Of a DNA stretch of 64,000 bases, positions 1-9,219 are shown piece by piece. The notes under the pieces were generated by a model. The model had not been told where the DNA came from. It made no database searches and saw nothing but the letters and a program-made list of their open reading frames with translations. The translations under genes were made by a program, and so were the position numbers. The stretch's first letter is position 1. Every line of letters starts with the position of its first letter. This DNA is from Prinia subflava (Eukaryota > Chordata > Aves > Passeriformes > Cisticolidae), in assembly GCF_021018805.1 (NCBI RefSeq), contig NC_086257.1:21489193-21553192 (forward strand). The letters run 5' to 3'.

Positions 1-3000
1 ACAGACAAAATACAGTATTCAGGGGCTTTTAGATAAGCTGGTAGGTATCTAGGATTATAAAATTACCTAGAGCACAAATAGTATTTTTCTTGACATCTTT
101 AGGTAGAACTGACAGTAAAAGTAGCTCTTTTTTTTTGTTTTTTTAAAGCTGAAGTACTTTGTGGATTGGGACTCTTGCAGAACTGTAGGTGCCAATCACA
201 ACTTTTAGACCAAGAAACTCAAGTGATCAGAAATGCCAGCTGGCTTGACCAAGCCCCAGTGGCCATGTGCAACTAAACTGTATTACCTCTGTTTTCTTCT
301 TTGCCAACTTGTTGGCTTATTGTAACGATAAAATGGTTTAAAAAAAAAAAGCCTACCTGTGGTTTAGGCAGGCTGTTGGAATATTGAGTAGATAAGACAC
401 AGATAGGTCAAGGGGACACAAAGGTGAGAATGGATGTTAAAGCTATAGACTTTCACTCGAGGCCTTTGTCAGACTTGAAAAATAAAATAGAAAAATGCAG
501 TTCAATTGCTTTCCTTTATTATATTTATCTTAAACTATAAAAGGGTGACAAACTCATGGGAATCTGTTGCAGTGCTTCCAGCTTTAGGTTTTAACCTTCA
601 GGTTCAGACCATATTTTTGTAGCACAGGGACCACACGTTTTTCAGAAAGTGGGACAAACTGTAGCATTGAGCCTAAACTAAATGCATGTGATTCTTTTTA
701 AAGAAAAATAAAACGATTGTATTTTCAAAACATTAACTTGACAGACGATACCGAACAACCATGGCTTCACTATAAAAGTAAATAACTTGCTACCTAGTTA
801 GGGAAGCTGGCTCCTGTCCTGGGGGAGTTCTGAGTCATAGCAACATGCATGCATGCCTCTTAACTATTTAGTAATTTAACAAGGCTTCACAGCAATAGTT
901 ATGAAGGATAATTAGCCTGCTCCTGTCTAAGGCGTTCAACTTGAATTCTAAGACTTGGTGACTCTGTGAGTAGGGAAACTTCCTTAGTCCATGGCTCAGA
1001 CCTCTCTTCACAGTTGATAAATTGTTTCATGAACTTGCCTTAATGCTCAGTGGCTGATGGAGGGATGACACGGAAGCTGCCCTGGACAGCACGCACAATT
1101 GACACTACTTTGCAGCCAGAGTTGGACTTCACGCTGCCCTTAACTGCTTAAAATGTTTTCAGCTTCACAGTTTGTACTCTCTAGTCCCCAAAGGGCTCGT
1201 GGCAACTGTCCTGAGCTGCCCTTGGCCACACTGGGGCAGGGCTTAGCAAACACAGGAGGTGTAATGCAGGTGGCAAAAGCACGCGTTGTCCACAGACTTC
1301 CCACGCCGGAGAGAGCAGTACCAGTGAAGGTAAAGACAGCAATAAATACCCTCTTGTAATAAAGCACAGCTACCTGGGACACCTGGCAGAGGTAGGACCT
1401 GCCACACGCTCTTGCCTAGCACAAAACATGTTGCAGGTGAACTCTCTAAGTGGCACCTCGACTGAAATGGCAAAGCCGCTTTTAAAAGAAGCTCTAGATG
1501 GAAATGCTTCCAGAACAGTTCTGAAGTGGATGAGGAGTAGTTCAGGCTAGGCTGCACTGTGTTCCCTTCTGCCTCTCCATCAGGCTCGTACCTGGAAGGC
1601 AGGCTTTGTTGGCTCTGAAGGTGACTGTAACCATTGCTGATGATGCTGACAGCAGGCTGAGCTGTGTGCTGTCACATGGGAAGTCAGAGGTTGCTACATC
1701 AAACTAATGCAAGTTCTATCACCATATTACAAATACTTCCACTATGCTTGAGAACTACAAGACTTGAATTTGTCCTTGCTCTGGTAGTGCTTTAGTCTAT
1801 ATTCAGGTTCCTGTCTGACCTCTAAAACCTTTGTGGAAGACAGGTACCTGATGTCACTGGCCCACAATCTAAGCAGTTCCTTGGACTGAGCTCCCTGGGA
1901 CCAGGGCTGGTTTAAGCCCTGTTCCTACAAGTGCAGTCCTGGCCTGACTGGAGTTTTCAGGTACTACAGCAATGTAAAGATAGAGGTTTCATGACCTCCA
2001 GCTTGCTGGAAGAGCCCTCCTGGGGACTTTCAGATGTCCTTCTACTGCAACCTTCAGTTCTGCAAGATTTAAATGATTAAGTACTTGATTATAGGTTTGT
2101 TCTTATATACTTAGTTGTCTTTGTGAAGCACTTCAGACACCATGGAAGTGCAGAGCATCATGCATGAAGTTTCCCATAGGTACATAAAGCATGTCTTGAA
2201 GCATAATCTCCAAGTTTCAGTAAGGTTAAAAGTTGCTTCTAAATCAAAACATGTATTTCAGGCATTTTTTTTTTCCAAAGTAAGACGCTTCAGTTTCCTG
2301 TCAGAATCGTTGCAACAAACTTTGTGATCAGTAGTCCATAGAGATGTGTATTTTTAATATCCATAACCAAGTGCTTAGGGAAGTTCTCCTTTCATAGCTT
2401 TACTTTGAAACAAATCTTATCAGTGTATTTGTTCTGTATTACTGTCTTAACACTTTAATTGTGTCAAAACCATAAATTTCTTATAGCTGATGGCAATTGC
2501 TTAGAGTAAAGCCTGTGAACACAGGGAGGTGGTGAGAGGTATTTCCACTCCAAATAATGAGGTTTTTTATGGCTCCTGTTCATTGAGTTTCTCTTACTAC
2601 TTCACACAATTGGAAAGACTGCAGTGTTTTCTGCCTCAAATGTTGGCAAATAATACTTTGAGAATTCAATAGTATTCTAATTTTTGCTTGTAATGGTGGT
2701 TTTTCAACTGGGCTCTTGCTGGTTGAGCCATGTTCTCAGGGCTGTTTTTTTTTAAGCTGAAGTTCATTATTTCTCTTGCAGGTTTTTCTAATCTGAAGTG
2801 TACCCAGAAATGGTGCACGGTCTGTAGTTTCACAATACAGATAATTTTACATAATCTGTAAAGAAGTCAAGTTTGTTGACAGTTCTAACTCTTATGGTTA
2901 CTGCAGGTCAGTCTCACAGAATTCAAAATTCAATAAATCCCACTATTATTTTTTTTTTTCTTTCGGTTGAGTACTTAGAATGTAGTTTGTTACAGTAGAA

Positions 3001-3059
3001 CTAAACTTCAGGCTATAAAGAGACCTTGTTCAGGATATTGTGATGATCTGCTGGGAATG
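1..3059. other. Upstream flank, probable EIF5A2 3' side
   Basis: No coding exon is recognisable here. The sequence is AT-rich, mostly unique, with T and A runs (for example near 128-144, 339-350 and 2948-2960) and scattered AATAAA hexamers at 481-486, 707-712, 1341-1346, 1358-1363 and 2932-2937. That texture resembles a long 3' untranslated region. In vertebrates EIF5A2 lies next to RPL22L1 on its 5' side in the same orientation, and EIF5A2 has a long 3' UTR, so part of this stretch is plausibly that UTR. I see no EIF5A2 coding sequence, so the assignment rests on gene order alone. The small open frames (for example 2142-2327) have no recognisable features. Confidence 0.35.
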
Positions 3060-3990
3060 TCACTGAAGGTGTGGATCCTGGAGCGCTCGGCAGCTCAGCA
3101 CCAGGCGGTCGGAGGCTCTCCAGCACCCGCACTGTGGCCCTGCAGTATTTGGCATCCGAGAGTGACTTGGTTTGTTGATCTCCGAGGAGATGTTTGCTGT
3201 GCTTTGCTGTATCAGAAGCCCTCTCGTCCTGTGCTGTGTGTTGTACGCAAACGCGGCCGCCGCGGCCTCCACGGCTTTTCCTGCTCGTGGGACAAACCCG
3301 ACCCTGTAACCGGCACCAGCCGGGCGCGGCGGCAGCTCCGGTGTCTGTGTGGAAAGCTCTGTTACTGTTCTCAACACCATGGAAACGATCAGGGGAAAGA
3401 TTTGTACGTGTGTGTGTTTTGCTCCAGAAACAATAAAGGTGTCAGTGCTGTGGGGACATGCTGCTGGTTACAGTGACGGGAGCGCGGTGGGGCTGCCAAG
3501 GGGTTTCGTAGCCGCTTTCGGGGGAAGGGGACGGGCGGTTGCGGATCGTGCGGGAAGAAGAGGAAGGCGTGCGGGAGGAAAAGGAAAGCGTGCGGCCGCG
3601 TCCCCTCCTGTGGGAATAGCGCCAGGGAATTCCACGCGGGATCCCTTCCCAGGGCCGCCATCTTCCCGGGAGCACCGGCGCCTCCCGGCGTGCCCCGCGC
3701 GCCGGCGCGGTGACGTCACGCGCGGGTATAAAAACGCGGCGTGGCCGGCACCACTTCCTTTCTGCAGGAGCGGCGCGGCGGGAGCGCAATGGCGCCGGTG
3801 AGAGCGGGAGGGAGGCGGCGGCGGGGCCGGCCGGGGCAGCCCTGGGGCGGGTGAACAGCCAGCGACCGTCCCGGTGCGAGCGGGGCTTTCCCGAGGGGGA
3901 TTCGTGTGGGAGGCGGCCGGGCCGGACCGGGCCGAGCCGGCTGCAGTGAGCCGCGCTGGCCGGGAGGTGGCGCTCCCAGTGCCATGTGTG
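3060..3990. promoter_or_regulatory. CpG island covering the RPL22L1 promoter and exon 1
   Basis: G+C and CpG density rise sharply from about 3060 and are highest between about 3480 and 3960, around the RPL22L1 start. A NotI-type GCGGCCGC lies near 3254. Long open frames run on both strands here (for example minus 3468-4190), but GC-rich DNA with few stop codons produces these readily and none resembles a known protein. A polyadenylation hexamer at 3432-3437, followed by GT-rich sequence, sits about 320 bp upstream of the predicted start site and may be the last signal of an upstream transcript. Confidence 0.8.
3654..3764 (+). promoter_or_regulatory. RPL22L1: RPL22L1 core promoter: YY1/ETS, CRE, TATA, TCT initiator
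   Basis: Four elements line up. GCCGCCATCTT at 3654-3664 is a YY1-type site and runs into CTTCCCGG at 3662-3669, an ETS-like site. TGACGTCA at 3711-3718 is a perfect palindromic CRE (CREB/ATF). TATAAAAA lies at 3727-3734. A pyrimidine initiator, TTCCTTTCT, lies around 3755-3763. The C at 3758 fits the TCT/TOP initiator rule (C followed by a T-rich pyrimidine run) and is 31 bases downstream of the first T of the TATA box, which is the expected spacing. The 5' UTR would then be 31 nt with a terminal oligopyrimidine start, as usual for translation-machinery mRNAs under mTOR control. The elements are seen directly; their use is inferred. Confidence 0.8.
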
Positions 3991-5713
3991 TCCCCACCTT
4001 GGGTCGGAGAAAAGTTTTTTGCGACCCGGTTTGTTAATGGTGAGGAATTCTTTGGTGTTTTAGCAAAAGGACCGAAAATCCAAAAAATCAACCTGGAAGT
4101 TTTGCCTTGACCTGACCCATCCTGTGGAAGATGGAATCTTTGATTCCGGGAATTTTGTAAGTCGTGGTTTTGCTCATACTTGTGACGCATGGTATAATAA
4201 AAGCCTTAGTGCAGTAACTGAGTTACAGTTGAAAAGCTACATTCTAAATAAGTTAAACCATCAGCTGTTCTTTAAAATACTGTCATTTAAAGATAAATGT
4301 TTGGTTTTATAGCATGTTTCATATCTCTCCATGAATAGAACTGTTTTAAATTAATTTCTGCTTTAGCATGGGGGGGATTTTTTTATAATTACATGCTGCT
4401 AAATATTTTTGCACTCTAAATACTTCTGTCACAACACAAATAAATGGTGGTTTTTAATGTTGCTTCCTGACTAGGGTCCCTTCCCTAGTTCATACCTAGG
4501 GTGCCATTCCCTAGTGTTGTATTTGTTTAATGTTGAAACAGGAACAGTTCCTAAAGGAGAAGGTTAAGGTCAATGGGAAAACTGGAAACTTGGGCAACAC
4601 CGTTCACATTGAACGCCTGAAGAACAAGATCACAGTGACCTCTGAGAAGCAGTTTTCTAAAAGGTTGGCGTGGGTGTCATTCTGTTGTGTTTGTGGGGTT
4701 TGAACTGGGGGATGTTGAACATAAATCCAGAGTCATTTAGCTTGGAAAAGATCTTCATGATCATCAAGTCCAGCTGTAAACCTGACACTGCCAAATCCAC
4801 CACTAAACCATGTCCTATAAACACGCATTAATATTCAGTTCTTGCCTGCAAAATGAATTCTAATTAGTGCACTTCTGATACTTGGAGAGGTGTTAGCTCT
4901 AACCTTCATAGCACTTGTAAATATTAGTGAAACATGTAATTAAAACAGATTTATTGTATCAGATATTTAAAAATCACCTTTTAAAACTCAAGGCTTGATT
5001 GCTAATTAATGTTGACTCTAAGCATATTAATAGAGATACTTCATATAGGTCCTTAGAAGTGTGTCAGGAGGAGATGGACCTTTAAAATAACACTGAATTA
5101 ATGCTGTGGGTGGCTGTTTGGTTATTTAATTGGTTGTATTATTATGAGTCTGTGCATGATGTGGGTTGTTGCAAACAAACCCTTTAAGCCAAGTGAAGCC
5201 TTGAGCTGTTCAGTTTGTGAGGACGCACAGGAGCTGAGTGCACTGATGAGAGGTACAGATCCTTCCTTGCATCCCCTCTTTGTTTGCTGATATGGGTGCA
5301 GCAGAATCTGTTATGTTGGACCAAGGCTTAGAACCAGTTACCAGTGCTTTCTGGTTACTGGCATTTTACTGTGTAGTCAAATGAATAATAACTTCTTACA
5401 TGTCTGTAGTGAAAATAGGCTTTTATTGCCTGTCAGAGTGATTTTTTTTTATATCTGGGTATAATTACTGTGGGAGTGCCCTGCTCATGACATTGTCTTG
5501 GGTGGAGTGCAGACAGCAGCAGGGGTTGTCCAGTGAGAAGCTTCTAACCTGAAATTCCTGATTTTCAGGTACCTGAAATACCTCACCAAGAAGTACCTCA
5601 AGAAGAACAACCTGCGGGACTGGCTCCGCGTCGTTGCGTCCGACAAGGAGACGTACGAGCTGCGCTACTTCCAGATCAGCCAGGATGAGGAGGGATCAGA
5701 GTCTGAGGACTAA
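3789..5713 (+). CDS. RPL22L1: Ribosomal protein L22-like 1 (eL22 paralogue), four coding exons
   Basis: Joined coding exons are 3789-3797 (M-A-P, donor GTGAGA), 4064-4156 (31 codons, donor GTAAGT), 4542-4663 and 5569-5713 (stop TAA at 5711). Phases agree and give 122 residues, the same length as the human protein. Diagnostic residues separate it from RPL22: the exon 2 to 3 join reads [19 protein letters not shown], where RPL22 has DGIMDAANF followed by QERIKV. The C-terminal half carries [20 protein letters not shown] and the protein ends in an acidic tail, DEEGSESED. The product is a paralogue of the 60S subunit protein eL22; it can replace eL22 in the ribosome and has RNA-binding and splicing roles outside it. 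Introns are 266, 385 and 905 bp. The exon 3 donor (AG|GTTGGC) is weak, intron 2 carries paired stem-loops, and intron 3 carries a CR1 remnant. The presence of introns rules out a processed copy. Confidence 0.97.
4469..4514 (+). promoter_or_regulatory. Tandem stem-loops near the intron 2 acceptor, candidate RPL22 binding sites
   Basis: Two inverted repeats with identical six-base arms stand 6 to 7 bases apart. The first is CTAGGG-TCCCTT-CCCTAG at 4471-4488, extended by A4470/T4489 and a G4469/T4490 wobble. The second is CTAGGG-TGCCATT-CCCTAG at 4496-4514. Each has a G-C pair closing the loop and a U at the 3' end of the loop, which is the described preference of RPL22 for its RNA ligands. The second stem ends 27 bases before the AG at 4540-4541. 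The best branch-point match, CTGAC (A4470), lies in the base of the first stem, and a second, TTCAT (A4492), lies in the linker. A role in splicing control is inferred. Confidence 0.6.
4727..4820 (-). mobile_element. CR1 LINE 3'-end fragment in RPL22L1 intron 3
   Basis: The stretch reads as the reverse complement of an avian CR1 3' region. It contains GGAAAAGATC, then ATCATCAAGTCCAGC, then CACTGCCAAATCCACCACTA and ACCATGTCC, in the order found in CR1 copies of the minus orientation. It is short and diverged, lacks the terminal repeat tail, and has no coding potential. Confidence 0.8.
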
Positions 5714-5820
5714 CTGAACCTTGGCTTTATGCTCTGTGCAGAGTACAAAAGACTAGAACATCTATTTATAAGAACACTTTAACTTATTGGTGAATAAAGA
5801 TTTTGTACCCTGTTGGACAG
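5711..5820 (+). terminator. RPL22L1: RPL22L1 3' UTR and polyadenylation signal
   Basis: The 3' UTR after TAA at 5711-5713 is short. AATAAA at 5793-5798 is followed about 20 bases later by a likely cleavage region and then a GT-rich downstream element (GGTTGGTTTTCTGG, about 5826-5839). A 3' UTR near 100 nt is typical of ribosomal-protein genes. This is the only strong signal set directly after the stop codon. Confidence 0.85.
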
Positions 5821-8755
5821 AGCATGGTTGGTTTTCTGGTATTTTTCTTAAACTCCAGTTAGAAAACAGCACGGGAGTCTTTTGATTTGCAGTTTTCCTT
5901 CCACTGCCAGGAATCAGCTGTTCAGTTTGCACCAGTGAATGTCCCAGTAGGAAAAAACTGAACCCTTTGCCCAGTACATAAATAGGACAATCAATTTAAA
6001 ATCAGTTTAATCAATTTTTAATCATATTGGTGCAAATAGTTCTAGAGCTTGTTGTGACTGAAAGTACCAGCTCCTTCTGTGAATTTATGTGAAGGTAATG
6101 GCAAAATACTTAAAACAAGTTTGCTTCTACTTATTTTAGGTTTAAAAATAGGCTTGCAGATGGTAAGTGGGTTTTTTCCTGTGTGATTTACTGCATTTCC
6201 TAATTAGTTGTGGTATTCCTGTGTGTAACCATAAGTCTTGAAGACAACAAAGATTTGATAGGTTTATATTAGATGGATAAATGAGATGGAGACAAACCTG
6301 ATTACCAGCTAAAGCATCTTAAGGAGAGGACTGAGATTTCCTTCAATATTGACAGTACCTGAATCCCATAAAACCTATATAACTGTTTCTCCTTTTATGG
6401 TATATTTTACAGTTCTTGCTTTTGACTTCTGGAATTATTTCTTTAAAACAGGTATTCCTCTAGTAGAAGTGGGGAGTTCTTCACTGAAACAATTCCATAA
6501 CTATGAACTAGTTCTTCATATAATATCAAGGGAGATTTGTGTTTTCATTATGAAAAAAGTATTTGTGAGTCTGCATTTGCAGTAACTTGCATGTAGATGC
6601 ATTTCAGTTCCATGTAGTGTCTTTTGTATGTGATTAATCGGAATATTTACTCAGGTTCCAGTGTGCTGGTGTACTCTGGAATTAGTAATGCCGTATTTGT
6701 TCAATGTTGTAAACCAGGGATACATCTAGACTGATAATAACTGAACTTTACACTGGGTAGTGCTGCCTAGGAATTTCCTAGGAAATTGGAGGAAAACTAG
6801 GCAATGGTGAAGCAACAATTAAGGGTGGTTTTCTTTTTCTGTAAATCCCAAAGATTGCTAATAGTGTTACAAAACATTTACAGTACCAGTAATTAATACT
6901 GTGTTGAACAAGCCATGTTTTTCATGGTAAAACTGCAAGTATTTCTAAAACTTATCTGTTTCCTTTGCTGCATGAAGTTAAGCAAAGGGCCTGACTTTAC
7001 AGTTCTGTTTCAAAACTCATTCCCACCTGGTGTTTCAGAGCTGTGCTTTTATGTGACAGCATATCCTTTACACCACACTGACACAACAAACCTGTTGTGA
7101 TTAAATGGAACAAGCACCAACAAAAATTGGAGCTAATGGGATCACACTGCCTTGTTATCCTTCCTTTCAAAGCAGGCTGGCAGCCACGTGTGTGGTTGTC
7201 ACCAGTCAGAGGAAAACAAGGCCTGGGATTGCAAGAAAAAAACAACTTATTTCAGAGCTGGGTTTGGAGGAAACTGCCAAAATACTCCTGCAGGTTTGTA
7301 TTTCCCTGCAGTTAACTGCAGTGAGGATGGAGGGCAGGAATTCCTTTTCCCAGTGCTTGAAAATACTAAACTTAGAACAACCAAAACTCTGGATCTAGAG
7401 TACTTAATAAATTTAGTAAAATTTTCCTTTAGATCCAGCCAGGCATTTTTGTTTTGTCCCTGTGTTGCTGTCCAAGCTCCACTGGCCATACCCAGAGATT
7501 CCCATCCTGAGTGTGGATGCTGGTACAGCTCTTCTGCAGGTAGGACTTTTATCAGGTCATGGTGCATATATGTGTTAGGCATAGAAACCACAAAAGGGGG
7601 TTGGTTTTAAATGTAAATGAAGCTTTTACAATGTGATTGTTAAATGTTTAATGGGGAAAACTAGCTGGAGTCTATAGATGAGACACTGATTCCAAGCAAC
7701 ACTTCAGAAAAATGGTGATTCTTCCATAATTTCATGTGCTTTTGCAGCTGAAGTAGCCAGGTGGGGTGCAGGTGGCAGGCACAAAACAGAGCCTGGTATT
7801 GTTCAAATATAAATTTATGCAAATTACATAGATTAGAGTTGAAGCAATGTTTTTTAAAGCCAGAGGTCAGTGTTTCTGTGATTTTAGGTGGGCAATAACT
7901 CAGTCAGGTACCTGCTTCGCCGATTGCTGCTTTCTGACAGAATCTGCTGTAAAATCACCAGTTTTGTTCATGTTTGTTTTCAAAGTTTAAAGATCCCAAA
8001 CAGGTTGATAATGCACAGGATTGACTGTTGGAATTTTCCGTGTTTGATGCTGGACAAGAGCCCAGAAAGGCCCTGCTCGTGTGAGGGCCAGGCTCTCCTC
8101 AGAGCTGCAGGGATGTGTCAGCCATGGGATGAAGCTGTTGGGAAAAATAATGCACCCAGCAGCATGGAGACTGCAGACGTGACAGGAGCTGCTGCCGGGT
8201 TTGGCAGCCACAGAAACACCCCAATTTCAGATTATGCTCAAGCTGTTTCAGGGTTTCCAGAAGGGTTAAGTACAAAATCCAGCAGGAGTTAGTGCTCCAG
8301 GAGCACCACTTGGACTCCACCCAGCTGAGACCCCTGGTCCATCAAACCAAAGGTTTAATTTGGGAAGAGGAATAATCATTTCAAAGCACCAATGGCACTG
8401 GTAGCACAGCAGATGGGCCAGGGCCAGCATCTCCCAGCCCAGGGCTCAGGAGGGAGAACAGTGCTTGATTTCCCACTGCAGGTGTCTCCTCACTTGCACC
8501 CTGTGGCACCAGCACAGCAAAAGATGCTCTTGGGACTCTCCAGCTGTGCTTTGTGGGGCCCTGCTGATTCCACTGTTAGACAGAAAGGGAGAAAAAGCAG
8601 CAAAACCCTTCAGGAGTTCATCATTGCTCAAGTACAGATCATCTCTAATTGAACTCAAAATTCCCCCAAACAGGAAACATCCTTAGCAGTATCTTTGCAG
8701 TTCCAGTAGAAGGCTGCTAATGTCTCAATACATCACTTCAAAGTGACCAAAGTGG
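5821..8755. other. Intergenic, no gene recognised
   Basis: AT-rich unique sequence downstream of RPL22L1. Open frames up to about 150 codons (for example + 7152-7610 and - 7247-7591) overlap each other on opposite strands and show no recognisable domain, start context or splice structure. A CACGTG E-box lies near 7187. I see no RNA gene and no clear transposon. Confidence 0.6.
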
Positions 8756-9219
8756 CAACTCCAGTCTGTACTCTGGCCGGAATCGGGTCCGGGTTTTTGC
8801 TCCAACCAGCTGACTCCAGTCCGAACTCCGACCAGAATCGGGTCCGGGTTTGCGCTCCAACTGGGTGACTCTGGTCCGGACTCCAGCTGGAATCCAGTCT
8901 GGGTTTTCACTCCAACTGGGTGACTCCTGTCCAGACTCTGGCCAAAATCTGGTTCGGGTTTTCACTCCAACTGGGCAACCCCAGTCCGGAATCCTGCCAT
9001 AATCCGGTCTGGGTTTTTACTCCAACTGGGTGGCTCCACTCCAGACTCTGGCTGGAATCCGGTCTGGGTTTGTGCTCCAACCAGGCGACTCCGGTCCTAA
9101 CTCCGGCTGGAATCTCATCCGGGTTTTCACTCCAACTGGGTGACTCTGGTCTGGACTCCATCTGGAGTCCAGTCCGGGTTTTTGCTCCAACTGGCCAACT
9201 CCGGTCCGGACTCCGGTCC
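8756..9219. repeat. 55-bp minisatellite, about 8.4 copies
   Basis: The repeat has an exact 55-base period. The GTCCGGG-type anchor falls at 8787, 8842, 8897, 8952, 9007, 9062, 9117 and 9172 without a single insertion or deletion, although the copies differ by many substitutions. A unit has three 11-12 base sub-copies (GACTCCGGTCCG, GACTCCGGCTG, GAATCCGGTCCG) followed by a constant arm like GGGTTTTTGCTCCAACTGGG. Because 55 is one more than a multiple of three, the reading frame rotates with each copy. The minus strand stays open in all three frames for long runs, giving repetitive open frames at 8725-8910, 8738-8965 and 8907-9326 that I do not regard as genes. Confidence 0.95.

Noticed and set aside
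1..3059. Search for EIF5A2 coding exons
   Set aside because: No segment reads as the EIF5A protein in any frame, so only a possible 3' UTR is suggested.
3468..4190. 240-codon minus-strand frame opposite the RPL22L1 promoter and exons 1-2
   Set aside because: It runs through CpG-island DNA, is Pro/Arg/Ser-rich without a domain, and is antisense to a well-supported gene start.
5240..5295. Possible C/D box snoRNA in RPL22L1 intron 3 (TGATGAG near 5243, CTGA near 5287)
   Set aside because: The boxes are only about 45 bases apart, there is no terminal stem flanking them, and no C'/D' boxes are seen.
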